Of a stretch of DNA of 64,000 bases, positions 47,370-59,791 are shown piece by piece; the stretch's first letter is position 1; every line of letters starts with the position of its first letter. The stretch comes from Collybiopsis luxurians FD-317 M1 (lineage: Eukaryota > Basidiomycota > Agaricomycetes > Agaricales > Omphalotaceae), in NCBI GenBank assembly GCA_000827265.1, contig KN834788.1:62001-126000 (forward strand), read 5' to 3'. Made by a program: the position numbers and the translations under genes. The notes under the pieces are model-generated. The model saw nothing but the letters and a program-made list of their open reading frames with translations. It was not told where the DNA came from and did no database searches.

Positions 47370-49828
47370 ATGACCCGGAAGGCACCAAGCGTTTTCTCAA
47401 CCAACTCAAAGGAACATGGTATCGATGGAGTTGCCGCAGACCAGCTGAATGATCTAGGTTATCGACCAGAACTTCGAAGGGTAATCCATGTTCGCTACGT
47501 TATCCCTCAATCCCGCTTAGGCACCTTTGTGTAGTCGAGGAGTCTGAGAGCAATTCTTTTCAGTAAGTCGAGCTAGAGGTGCTTGTTTGACATGCTAATA
47601 ATCTCGGTCCATTTCAGTGCTGTTCTGTGAGTACGATTGTTGGCTTGAATCATTCACGAGACTGAACGACGACGAATGTAGCGACCATGGCTGTTCGTGA
47701 GTTTACGCTTTCAATTTGTTGTCACCACCATCAAACTTATCTCTGTAGCTTTCACTGTGAGCACGACTCTTTATACTGGACTCATTGGTGGAGGAGCTGC
47801 CACCATGGTTTGGGGGTGAGCGCCTAATGTGATCGATGTGGCGCATTGCTCATAACCGCTTGTAGACATACCCTCACTGCCATCTTGAGCCTTCCGACCG
47901 CACTTTCCTTAGCAGAGCTAGTTTCTAAGTTTCCAACTTCGGCGGGAACGTATTATTGGACCTACCATCTAGCCGGACCTCAGCGTCGTGCACTATATTC
48001 ATGGATTAACGGATGGCTCTTCCTCGTTGGGATGTGGACTTGTAGTCTCAGTGCAACCTTTGTAAGCTTCACCTTGTCCCACTTCTAAGTCATTCCAATA
48101 GATTGCAGGGCACAGCGGGGCTCATAGTTGCCGGTGTCAATATACTTCTACCGAATTGGGATGCGACGGCGTGGCAAACTTGTTAGTTGATTTGGGCCAA
48201 GTATTTGACAGGAGGTGCTAACAGCACTCAGACTTTATTTTCTTGGCTACCGAAGTAGTCGTTGGCATCTGTGGCGTATTTCTAAACGAGCATCTGCCAA
48301 CACTAGAGGTAAGCCCTTCACCCTTCCGAGCTTCCCGGAACCAACTCGTGCGATATAGTTCATTGGATCTGCGTGGGGCATCCTAGGGACCTGTAGTAGG
48401 TCATTAACGTACAGCACCCTTGGAGCTCCGTTCACCTTTCCGTAGTTACCGTGGTTTCCCTTCTCATCAAGGCGGCCGCTGGACGTAGATCCATCACTTT
48501 TGTGTTCAGTAATTTCAATCCATCCTTCTCTGGATGGCCTTCGGTGTGGACTTTCTTTATAGGTCTCTTACCTGTAACGTTACCTCTCATTATGCGAGTG
48601 TATATTTGCTGAACTCTTGTTTAGGGAAGTAAGCGCCCATACAAGCTATCTTTATATAGCAGCGACTAATTATTTTCAGTTTACACATTCTCCGCAACTG
48701 GTGCATGTGGGTAAAAGAAGCTCAGTGGGAGTTTATACTCTAATAAGTTCCCCAGTATTACCAATGACAGAAGAGGTCCATAATCCTACCGTCAATATAC
48801 CGCAAGCGACTGTTTGGACAGTCCCTGTAGGTTATCTTCAAGGTCTGATGTACATCCTGGCTATATTTTTTACTCTTCCGGACACGGAAACTTTATTGCA
48901 ATGTGAGTTGCAGGTCGAGTTCTCAGTATCAACAGTTTCCTCAAAGACAGGTAGATGAACAACCCGTTGCTCAAGTCTTTCGGCTGGTTATGGGATCACC
49001 CTTGGGTGGATTTGGTCTAGTTAGTGGCTTTCTCACTTTTATGAAACGTCTTACTAAAACTTGTCCAGTGGTTTATCCGTAGGTCTCAGAGCATTTGAGC
49101 AAGTATATTTCAGATGAGACCCACCGTTTTGACAGTATTCGGCGTGTGCATCTTCTGTTCCATCCCAGTAAATGTGTCAGCCTCTCGAGCCACCTGGTCC
49201 TTCGCCCGAGATAAGGCCATTCCTTTGAACAACATTGTTGCCCGTGTCAGCTCAGGGCATTTTGGTGATCTTCCGCTTGCGGCTCTGCTGCTATCGCTTA
49301 CTATTCAATCCTTACTCGGTCTCATATATCTCGGGTCCACCACCGCATTTAATTCTTTTGTCGGGATAGGGGTGATGAGCCTTCAGGCTAGTTTTGCAAT
49401 GCCGATTACCCTCTCCTTGCTCAATGGCCGGAAGGAGCTAGACGGGGCTAGGTTCAGTCTGGGTCGGTGGGGTACAACACTCAACCTTGCCTCCGTCCTC
49501 TGGATTGCTGTGCAAATAGTTATACTTTCTATGCCAGTTACTCTACCTGTAACAGCTTCTACTATGAGTATGTTTGGGTTTCTTAGCTTATTGAAGGCTA
49601 ATATCTTCCACAGATTATGCATCCGTCATTTTTGTGGGCTTTGCTCTGTTCAGTGGAGGGTATTATCTGCTTCGTAGGTGTCATATCGATGACGTTGATT
49701 TGTGTATTCACCTGAACTACGTAGGTGGGCGTTTCCAATTTCGAGGCCCACCCGGGTTAGATAGAAATGAGGAGGCCCGAGATGATTTGAGTGAGACTAC
49801 TAGCCTGCTGGCCGATATGCGACCGTGA
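47370..49828 (+). CDS. APC-family amino acid permease, 18 exons (APC2)
   Basis: Exons: 47370-47480, 47535-47562, 47618-47626, 47682-47696, 47749-47815, 47866-48061, 48109-48181, 48232-48308, 48359-48392, 48446-48573, 48625-48628, 48680-48706, 48756-48902, 48955-49019, 49069-49078, 49136-49567, 49614-49673, 49725-49828; 528 aa. Thirteen of the 18 exons have exactly the same length as in APC1, including the 4-, 9-, 10- and 15-nt ones. Motifs are S-L-A-E-L-V-S-K-F-P-T-S-A-G-T-Y-Y-W, T-V-N-I-P-Q-A and S-R-A-T-W-S-F-A-R-D-K-A-I-P. The start at M-T-R-K-A-P was chosen; an in-frame ATG also lies at 47331. APC1 and APC2 are an inverted duplicate pair that has diverged at many residues, so they may carry different substrates. 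Confidence 0.87.
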
Positions 49829-51588
49829 GGAGTTCTGTCAAACATGAAATAATTTCGAGCTAGATCGTAGAAATTGCGGCGAACTTTTGTAGGATTTTAT
49901 AATTATTGAATGACTGATGGAGCCTGCGAGCCTGCAATCTTCTTCCAACCGTGCACGACAAGCATCGAGGGAACTGGACAAAAAGATCGGCATGAGGAAC
50001 TTGTAACGGTTCCCCATCCTACGATTAGTACCATCCCATAAATAGTCAATCATTACATAACATACGTGAACTCCCGCATATAAGGCCATCATCAGGAACT
50101 TCACAAATGTATGGCAGCATGGTACCATGCCTCCTCATACAAATCCATGCACATTATGCTGGTATGGAGCTTCGAGAGGGTGCATAAAATCTATCCCTCC
50201 CATGTAAGGCCTCCCATGCACATTCATGCAGCATCTATACCCATTTTGATGCTGATAATCTCCACTAATCTATACCTTTCCATGCCACCTTTTCCATGTA
50301 TCTGTTTCTTATCGTAGTCAATCTATTCATGCTCACCCATTCTTGAGACATCTCAGATTCACATAAAAGCAATGATAAAGGATATTTAAGTAGAATTACG
50401 AGCGCTAATATAATACACAATAGGCAAGTGGAATGAAAGGGGGAATGAAAAGCAAAGGACTTGGTGAAATTGCAACAATCACAATATGCCGAACATGTGA
50501 AAGGAGCCTCATTAGTAAATAGAAGCATGAAAATAAATTGAGTAATGTACTGCCAGTTTAAGTATGGAGAGAGTCGTGAGTGAAGCTAAATAAATTGAGG
50601 GTCTACAAGACAGAACAATAATCGAAGCAAAATTCATTGCACCTCTTTATGAAACAGCCCTCGTAAAAAACCTTCAACATGAACCTGACATAAAACCGTA
50701 GAAACAAACACAATAAATTTACCAAGGAGATTAAGAAAAAAGGAGACGGGAAGCGAAAAAAATGACTACACAGAATGTGTTGATAAGGTGCCCCAAAGCT
50801 CTCACAGTCAGCTGCTATACAGTGGTTCCCACACTGGTCACGTGAGCCATAGACTTGTCATAGTTTTCTCCAAGTCCCAAATTACAATATATATGATAGA
50901 CCAATGTATATAGTCTCGGGCATGCTGGGGCATCTGATCAAGCAGGAGATACTGTTATGCCCATAATATGCTTCATACATGTGCAAGTTTGCTGATAAGT
51001 TTTGCAAACTTCATGCACTTTCTATGCTCAACCAATACTCAAGCCAGGTATGGGAATGCTTCAGAAAATCTAGTGTGGGAATGCATGGTAGGTATGAACC
51101 TTATGCCACCATACCATCCATGCATTCCATACTTCTGTGAAAGTGCTGATGATCCCGGCCATTACTATCCTTAATCTTACTCTCTTACTGTCACCTGTAT
51201 AGCCTGTGCCTATGGACAATTATAAAACCTATTTATGTTAGGTCTTGGGCACTGGGCCCGGTAAGATACCCACTTTACAGAATTAGTCAAACCTAGTAAG
51301 AGAATTAGTAAGTTGAACAAAAAGAATTCATGAAGACATATCTTACAATTTAACATGACATGGTACTAGTGAAGCTTGAGCTACATAAGCATTATTGCCG
51401 AACCTTTAGGTTTGGCTCTGTACATAAAGATGTACCACTGTCCATTCTCCATTTAGTAATTTTATCTAAATGGAGTTACTGTTGACCATTGTTCAGTGTC
51501 TTTTTGAGCGCTCCCTTTGCACTCTTAAACTCCGGCTACAATCATTTCGACACCAATACTCTGCCCATATCTAGTGCTTTAATGACTC
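49829..51588. other. A/T-rich intergenic, no supported gene
   Basis: No coding or RNA feature is recognised. The right part (from about 51395) matches a stretch near 58490-58690 and marks the start of transposon debris. Confidence 0.45.
51395..51560 (+). repeat. Direct repeat, copy 1 of 2
   Basis: It shares blocks CTGTACA, CTCCATTTAGTAATTTTATC, TAAAT.GAGTTACTG and later CTTAAACTC/CTTTTAAGCTC with 58490-58690, in the same order and strand, about 7.1 kb apart. This could be a pair of ends bounding one large element or two independent copies. Confidence 0.5.
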
Positions 51589-52074
51589 ATGCTTTCTTTG
51601 TGGAATTTAGTAAAGAGCACACAAGATCTGGGCAGAAGGGTACCCTATATTCCTCGTATGCCCATGTTTGGAACTGAAAATATTGCAACCGAACTAGGAT
51701 TATCAAAGGGAAGCCTGGGAATACTAGTTTCAGTAAAATATGAGGAGAAAGAAGGGAGACAATATGCAGTTTCAGCTGAAATTGACTTCCCTGGATACAA
51801 AGGCAAGAATACAAGGTATCTGAACTGTGTTCTTCTAAAGCCAACTACACAGTCATTCAAATTCTCCCTGCCCAACTCAGAGCATGTATATAGTGCAACA
51901 GGGGAACAACTACTGCTCATACCAGCATTTGCATTTACAGCTCATAACTCACAAGGGCGCTCACTTGACTTGACGCAAAGTGGGCCAACACTAATGTGTG
52001 GCAGGACTCATGCCCTTTTCAGTAATTGGAACAAATTACATACCTCATGGATCCTGGATCATCAATGTAAGTAA
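51589..52074 (+). pseudogene. PIF1-type helicase C-terminal fragment (Helitron-like remnant)
   Basis: A 160-codon frame reads N-I-A-T-E-L-G-L-S-K-G-S-L-G, then E-I-D-F-P-G-Y, T-T-Q-S-F-K-F-S-L-P-N-S-E and the helicase motif P-A-F-A-F-T-A-H-N-S-Q-G-R-S-L. This order is that of PIF1-like helicases of Agaricomycete Helitrons, whose T-x-H-x-S-Q-G motif contributes to ATP binding. The ATPase core upstream and the final motif are missing, and the frame ends in unrelated sequence, so it is a truncated relic. Confidence 0.6.
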
Positions 52075-53664
52075 TGAAAACTAACTAAAATTGTATAAAT
52101 TGCAAAAATTAGATCAGTTCAAAATTGCCTGCCTTGGTTCAGGCACAGAATTGTCAGAGCAGAAACTTGGCATTCCATTCCATTCCATGCACTTGTAACA
52201 TTGTTTGTATTGATCTGGCCAGCTGCCATTCAATTCAGAGTGCATATGTCATGTTGTCTTGAGTACACTCTCTAAAGAAAATAATCCTTTGCCATTTGTC
52301 TTGGACCATTGGACAGTTGTGATAGGACAAGGTGAAGGATATCATATTCATTTCCAGTATGTGTCACTAGTCAAATGGTATATTTACTAATATATATATT
52401 CAGGGACAAAGAACTTGAGTTCTCAATGACCATTTTTCTGAGATCTAATCATGCATAGAAGAATAGACTGGAAGGATCTCTGGTTCTGCCTGGCCAGAAG
52501 GATCTGCTTTTTCTTCCTCCTGGTATTAGTATTGAAAATGGTATGGTCAATGGGAAGGAGCAGTTGAAAAAAAAGTTGAGCATGACAGAAAGCAGTGGAC
52601 CAATTCAATATATGTCTTATGATATGTATCTTATTCTCAATGACTCAGAGCTTCTTTGCAGGTGGCTCAATATATTCAATGAGGAAAACTGAGAACAGTT
52701 GAATACTCAAGTTCAGGTCAACTGACTAACATTGAAGCACATCAATTCATGGTTTCCACTTTTGAATCAATCCAGGTGACCTATTCTATGAGTAATAACT
52801 ACATATGTAGTCAAAGTAAACCTATTAATGGAGTTTACAACTCTATGCTAAGGAACATTTGAATGTACCTTTCAAAAGTAATAAAAATGGCCCTGACAAT
52901 AAAATGTTTTTGTTTGCCAAGAGACCCATCATTGTACACAATAACATGCCATTAGATGTATGTCTATTTGAATTTTGAATCTAATTTGTTCCTGATAAGA
53001 GGCCACATATTTAGGAAGGCAGGGCCTCAGAATTAGGGCATGTCACCATATCTATACATTGACAGTAGACAGGTGCCGTGTATACAGGGCTGTTCCCATA
53101 CCATCAAGTCTCAGAGGGTGGAAACATACAGGATGGGATCTGGGACAGCTTAACCCATATCTACCCATCCAGTATACAGCTATGCCAGTCATAATATGGG
53201 TACCAAAAATGGAAGTGGCTATAAAGTGCCTGTGTCATTGGTGTCATTTTTGTACATAGGATTGCATTATTCCTTGGTGACTACAATCTCATATCTGCTT
53301 TTTTAATTCCCAGCACAAATGAACCTGAGCTTGAGAGTGAAATTGGTCAGTTCTGCACCTCACATCAAACTCAGATATATGTAAGGCATATGCTATACCT
53401 TTACTGAATTAATATCTGATAGACTATACTGTTTTAGTAAGCTCCAAACACAGTTTCAACCTCTTCTTGGGTGCAATTTATTTCTAGGTCTTTAAAAACA
53501 CTGCAACCAAAAATGAATGTCCCAAGCTCACCATCCTCATGCCATGGCAGAACACTCTATTGAGCTAGCAACAGAAAGTGTTACTGGTCCTTCTTGTGAG
53601 CTCATGTTCATATATCTATCCTTGTCAGAACTGCAGATGACTGTCTCAATTTCAACCAGACCAC

Positions 53665-56600
53665 TTGCAGTGTATTGGTACCAATAGCTGTATGAAGCAA
53701 GCTCTCCTAGACATTCAGCTCGAAGATGATGGCAACACCTGCAAAGTATATTCACCTCAGCCCAAGCACAAAAGATTCACAAACACTATTGACAACACTG
53801 ATGAGCTTCCTGACTTGGCTGATGTCTCTGACAGTGATGACAATGACTTTCAAGATGCATCCACTAATCATGATAGTGATGTCAAAGAGGATGACTTTAT
53901 TTCCAATGATGAGGTAAGAAAAATCTCAAAAAACTGTGTATACTTCAACTGACCCCAAGGAATATAGATTGTAGCCATCCTTCCTTCAAAGACCGATCCT
54001 AGCATAGATTGGAAAGGAAAAACCCATGCTTCCAAAAAAACAATGCAAACCCCCTTGTACCTTAGCTGCAGAACCATCAGAAGCATCTTCGATTGTAAGC
54101 ATACCATTGGCTCCTACATATTTCATTATTGAAAAACCATCAGGCTGAGGAGCATACTACAGTTACAAAATCAAGAAGCCAGTCATTCAAGATTCCCAAA
54201 AATGTAACTAGTCACTGTATCCTTAATCCTCTTCAAAATTTCTGACTATGCATTTCTTAGGAGTGTCAAAATCCTATCTATCTCTTCTTTGAGGAAGTCT
54301 CTGCAGATGACAACAGTACATGCCAGAATGGAGTCAAGTATTTCAAATGCTGGCATGGTAACCAAAAGGTCTGCAAGATCACTCCTGGAATGCAAGGCAA
54401 CCTGAATAGTAAGCCTTTCCTTTCTTCAGTGACATTCCTCTTTATGAACAGGTCTTATTGGACATCTTAAGCCACATTTTCTAGCCTATTATTGCATGTA
54501 TGAGGTTCTATACAAGTGCAATGATCTGCCCACTCAGGAAGAGATTGATATTGCTTGTGGAAAGGTTGCACTCACCCCCAATGCTGCTCAGGATTATCTA
54601 GCCCAGCTGGAATCTATTTTGCACAACATACAGCAAATGTTTGCCCAACAAACAGCAGTGAGGGAGGTCAGCCTATTTCCTTCTTTACTCATTTGCATTC
54701 ATTGCAATAATTCACTGTAGGAACCATGGGATCAAGCTAAATTTGAGGATTTACTCAGCGGTACATGCCAATCTCTTCATTGAGTGCCATCATCACTATT
54801 GTCACAGTGAAATCAACAATGCACAAAACCAATATCAAAGTCAAGAAACTCTTCAGAAAGAAGAAAAATCAAAAAGCCACACTGGCTGGGAATGTGGCAT
54901 TCACTGATGCCCCAGACTCTGGAACTGCATTGCAGGTACTTTCCACCTATCAGTTGGACACAGGTCCTGAGCCTGGGGTTGGGGTGACCAGTCAGAGTGG
55001 AACTGCATCTTCTGCTCAACTTGCTGAACAGGAAACTGAGTTGCAGGTATCTTGTGCTAAGCAGTCTGGTTTAGAATCTGGGGCTGTTCTTGACACATTT
55101 GAAACTGTGTTAGGGGCCCTGAAAGAAGTTTCAGGACCCTTTGCACCTCTGTGGGCTGCAGTAGGTAGTGTTATTGAGTGTATCCATATTTACAAGGTCA
55201 GTTCTCAAAGTGATTAGTTTCAACTACTAATCACATACATTTTTATGTAAAGAGCAGCTGGAAATACAGAGGCCCTTCAGGCTCTTGCAAAGGATCTAAT
55301 CTCACACACAAAACTTATGGATGAACACCTAAACAAAGATGACATGGATGCATCTGAATGGATGATCATCCAGGATTTGGCCAAGTAAGATAATCAAGTT
55401 CAGATAATGAAATTGACTACTCACTTTCTTGTAGCAAGCTGGATGGAATTGCAAATGCAAAATAGATTGCTGCTTGTGACCAGCTATTTTCTACTGTCAA
55501 TGAGCCTGAGTTCTGGGCACTCTTACAGTATACTCAACATCTTGGACATTCAAACTTGAAGATTCCCAGGCAGAAATCCATGCGCCAGAAAATTATGAGG
55601 ATGAATGAAGAGATAGTGCTGCAAATTCAAGAACATTTTGCAGTAAGATATCACACTATTCAAATTTATCATTTCTGGAACTTCCAGCAATTAATGCTCA
55701 TTTTGAAAGGAAATTGATTCAAAGTTTGCCATATCACTGGATGCATGGACCCCCAGCAACAGTTATGCATTCATGGTCATTGTGGCATGTTGCATTGATA
55801 ATAATGGGAAGTTGGGTGAGTGGCCAACTTCATTGAATGCAGCTTATTATCTCAATGTAATTTGTTAGTTGAAGTGTTGGTTGACTTCTGAGAGCTAGTA
55901 GGGGTACACTCAGGTGAGAACATGGCAGACATCATGTGGAATTCTCTGGAGAAGTACAAGATTGTGGATTGTGTAAGTACAAAGCTAGCCATTGTATCAA
56001 CAACTCTAATGCTTCAAAGATTATTGCACTTGTTATGGACAATGCCTTGAATAATGATGCAATGGTTGAAGCTTTTGCAGACAAATGTATTCTGCATAAT
56101 ATTCCACTCTCTGAGAGGAATGCTCATATGCATTGTATGCCTCACACAATCCATCTAGCTGCACTCAAGGTAAGCTCAAATCATTGACATTAAAATGCAA
56201 TGCTGAACTCACTGTTTTCAGCTTCTGGAAGCAATTGGAGGTGTATCACACTCCTCTCAGATTGAAGAGCCTTACCAAGACTCTGTTACTGTGCCTGTTG
56301 GATGTGGCTTTGATGATGATGCTGTAGTACAACAAGATAATGGAGACAATGAAACAGATATAACCACACTTAAATATGCTATTGGAAAGGTAAGTTAAGC
56401 TTAAAATATCATTGTACAGGACTTAGTTTTGGGTACTGCTTTGAAAGATTGTCTATCATGTGCATAGCAGTCCTCAATGGCAATGTACATAGCTTAGAGA
56501 GGTCAATATTGTTGATTTGAGCACCACAAACCATACAGAAGTTGCTTTGTTGCTCATTTTGGATGTTAAGACTCACTGGTCATCTACTCATCAGATGCTT

Positions 56601-57620
56601 CATATGTTTAAATTTTTTATGAGAAGAGATATCCTTACATTTGCTTACTAGGCTGTGCCCTTCACTTTTGAGCTGCAATCAATCAGGAGCTTCACAAATT
56701 TGAGCTATCTGAGATAGATTGGAAGATGCTCAAGATGGTAACTGATTGGCTGAAGGTGTTCCATTGTGCAACAGCAGATATGTCCACTACAAAGTGTCCA
56801 ATGCTATCCACCACCCTTGCTATGTTCCATGGATTACAGGGGAATGTTCTATTCTCTCTGAGCTACCTCATTCTTCTGAACCATCTTTACATTGTGGGAT
56901 AATGGATGCACGCAAGAAGCTTTCTGATTACTATTATAAATTTGAAGAACCCCCATACTATACTTGGGCTGCTTGTAAGTTATCTCATTGCATTGATTTG
57001 ATCATTAGCTCTTACCCATAATGCAGTTCTTGATCCACAGATTTCATATGATACATTGGTGATGGACTACCAGAATGAGCCAGATCTCCTTGCTGACATT
57101 CAGATGGCCAAAAAGAGCTTTGAAGAGCACTTTCAAATAACTTATACAACTACCTCTGCCCCCATGAACTCTGCACTTGGCCCTGCTCCAGCTGCCAGTG
57201 ATTCTTCTGTTGATGCATCTCCACAAAAAATTGACTTCCTTAGTTGCTATTGCAAGAGGGATACAGGATAGTCAACAGAGCAGAATGAGCTGGAGGAATA
57301 TTTCCATATTACAGCACAACCTCTTGACCTCAAGGCCACAGATCCTTTAGAGTAGTGGCATGCATATCCCAGTCAGTTTCCCAACCTTTACTGATTTGCC
57401 TGAAACATTCTCTGCATTCCTGGTATGTCCATTAAAGTTTGACTACCCAGTCTCGTTGTAGCTGTTGTGTTTTTTTTAGGTTCAGCTGTTGCAGTTGAGT
57501 GCATTTTTTCAGGCAGTAGAGATACAATTTCACTCCATTGCGCTAGTCTCAAAGCTGAGACAATAGAAGCTTTGATGATTGTTAAAGCTCAGCTACATAT
57601 GGCACACCTTGCTATCATTG
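53665..57620 (+). mobile_element. Decayed hAT-family DNA transposon
   Basis: Coding pieces follow hAT transposase order: E-P-W-D-Q-A-K-F-E-D-L-L (54720-54760), I-A-A-C-D-Q-L-F-S-T-V-N-E-P-E-F (55468-55515), S-L-D-A-W-T-P-S-N-S-Y-A-F (55735-55770), H-S-G-E-N-M-A-D (55910-55935), V-M-D-N-A-L-N-N-D and C-M-P-H-T-I-H-L-A-A-L-K (56035-56170), K-T-H-W-S-S-T-H-Q-M-L (56570-56600), and the C-terminal dimerisation block G-S-A-V-A-V-E-C-I-F-S-G (57480-57515). Pieces are separated by intron-like gaps, and in-frame stops (for example near 55465, 56651 and 56717) show it is dead. An acidic region at 53700-53920 may be its N-terminus. Termini and target duplication were not found. A foreign fragment sits inside at 54765-55465. 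Confidence 0.72.
54819..55465 (+). pseudogene. Captured 5' fragment of a STAND/NLR-like gene inside the hAT element
   Basis: From an ATG at 54819 a frame starts M-H-K-T-N-I-K-V-K-K-L-F-R-K-K, passes a low-complexity spacer and then reads T-F-E-T-V-L-G-A-L-K-E-V-S-G-P-F-A-P-L-W-A-A-V-G-S-V. After GT-AG introns at about 55197-55257 and 55385-55436 it continues G-N-T-E-A-L-Q-A-L-A-K-D-L and K-L-D-G-I-A-N-A. Such helical segments are found at the N-terminus of Agaricomycete NACHT/STAND proteins. The fragment sits exactly between two halves of hAT transposase homology, so it was inserted or captured with introns intact. The family call is by recall of pattern and is tentative. Confidence 0.45.
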
Positions 57621-59538
57621 AGATTCTTGGAGATGATTAATACTCAAAAAACACTTACCATCAATTACTACATTTTATCTTCTAATTTCAAATTCATGCC
57701 TTATAATGATACATACCATTATTTGAATTGCACTGTTAAAAGTCAAATTGTTAGAATTTTTGACCATACATACCATAAACAGGACAGGTATGACCAGTAC
57801 CTGTATCATCTCAGCTCACAAAATCTGAAAATACAGATGTAATATATAGGCTGTACCTGTATCATGCCTGTAAATAATACAGACATACCTGTATATGGGT
57901 ACAGTGACATGCCCTACTCAGAATACTACAATGTATTTGGCACTGGTGATTATATAGTGGAGCAAGACTTTTGTTTAATCACATCTCTGAGGTTCTTGTC
58001 ATGAATCATACAAATAAGATTAAAGTTCCCATGTCTTTTCATAATATTCATTTACTTGGGAGCCAGGTGGTGTTCCAAATGATTGTCACTCCAAGGGTAC
58101 AGATTAAATTCAAGCTCATGAAAGTTAATAGAAACTGACTATGGTGAATAAAGGCATATGTTCACAACAAAAGTTTAAGCTGGGAGTTCCAGCTTGTTGC
58201 ACTCAAAGTTATGGGAAAGGTATAGTCTAGTAGTAATTGCATATTCCCCTGAATTTCAGTTGATGTCCACCATACAGAAATGGCTCAAAATTGCTTTGGG
58301 TCCCTCAAAAGAAGAAAAGAAAAGAAAAGTTGTTTATTTGAAGGACCGGGAAGGGGATGATGATGATGATAGCAGATAGAGAAGAACTAAAATTGCTTGT
58401 ACTAGCCTTAGTACATAGTAGTGGAATTTACTAGTCACTTAGTGTTTACATATATAAATATGTTTGTGTATTGAACTGGTGTTAACCCTAATGGTTTGGC
58501 CCTTACTGCTTGCAGCCATACCCCCCAGTCATTACTTCTGTACACAAAGGTGTAACACTGTCTTCTCCATTTAGTAATTTTATCTAAATAGAGTTACTGC
58601 TTACTACTATTTGACATTTAGTTTTGGGCACTTCTCCTACACTTTTAAGCTCTCATTGCATCCATTTCAATACTACTACTCTGTCTGAGCATGGTTACAA
58701 TAGCAGAAATAGCTCAAGTTGAAACTTGAGGTAGATGTAGAGGTCCAAGTAGAGGTAAACTTTAGCTCTACTTTGCAATTTCCTTGCAACAAATAGAGCT
58801 TTGAAAAGGTACTAGAGCTTCATTTGTGGGTTGTGGGCCATTGCACATGGCATTAACAAGTCCAGAACATGACCATGTATTGTATGGTCTTTGCTTTAGC
58901 TGCAAAACTGTTTATGAGGAGTTTAGAGATGTGTAGCTTGGTTAAGCAAGTAGCAGGTGTGTAGGCAACATTGTATTTCTCAATACCATCTTTATCAATG
59001 GGATTTTCAGCAGCTGGAAAGAAAATGAGCTAGGCATTAATGCAGCCACCAATTTGACTCACCCTTATTGTCAAGATGTCTGAAAAAGCCAGCAAAGAAC
59101 TTAACCAAGCTATCTCCTGGTGTGCCCTTTGCTTTAAGTAGCCTACAAAGAATAGCATATATAATTGGCTAAAACTATTTTTCACCAGTTGAAATGGTAT
59201 CTCCATTTATTCATTTCTTCCTAACTTGAGCAATATGAATGTAGATTTGACAAATTCATATTGAGAATAAAACAACTTGGCTCATGAGGTCTTGTCTTAT
59301 GAGGCCTCATGCCTCACTGGTCTTTATGGCTGATATGTCAGTGTCACTATCACCAAATGTCCCTCCTACATTTTAAGTAGTGAAACAGTCAGATTGCTGA
59401 CAAGGCATGGTCTTACCTCTTTAATACACTGAGTGGTATGGGAATTATTATTTTTGGATCACAAAAGGGGCTCTGGGGACAGTAGGTAGGTCCGACAATG
59501 CTTTTAAAATTAAACCATCACTCTCATCTTGGAGACTA
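57621..59538. repeat. Repeat-derived intergenic sequence incl. direct repeat copy 2
   Basis: 58490-58690 is the second copy of the direct repeat at 51395-51560. At 58478-58545, GAACTGGTGTTAACCCTAAT plus downstream sequence matches the flanks of the MITE at 60681-61206 and is its empty site. No gene is supported. Confidence 0.45.
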
Positions 59539-59791
59539 CTGTCCCATTTTAAGCACTTTGTATGTCCTGTGTCCACAGGGCATCTTACGAAACAAAATGT
59601 CCCACCCTGTCTGATATCCAATCAAGCTCTTACAAATTTTTTCTTAGGCACCTGTGGGTGCTTAGCCTTTTGTAGTAGTTAAATTTCATAAATTCCTTGG
59701 TGTCCTGGCATCCAACAGGTGCTTACAAAAAATAAATTTCATATGATATGTCCCACTGTCCCACCCTTACAAAGTGCTTAAAATGGGATAG
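59539..59791. mobile_element. Tc1/mariner-like MITE, 253 bp
   Basis: Inverted ends CTGTCCCATTTTAAGCACTT (left) and CTATCCCATTTTAAGCACTT (right, read inward) extend about 25 bases with one mismatch and are flanked by TA on both sides (59537-59538 and 59792-59793). A TA duplication and short inverted ends fit the mariner superfamily. No open frame. Confidence 0.65.

Noticed and set aside
48617..48958. Continuous 113-codon frame in APC2
   Set aside because: It crosses two introns by chance; the spliced form restores the permease segment and matches APC1 exon lengths.
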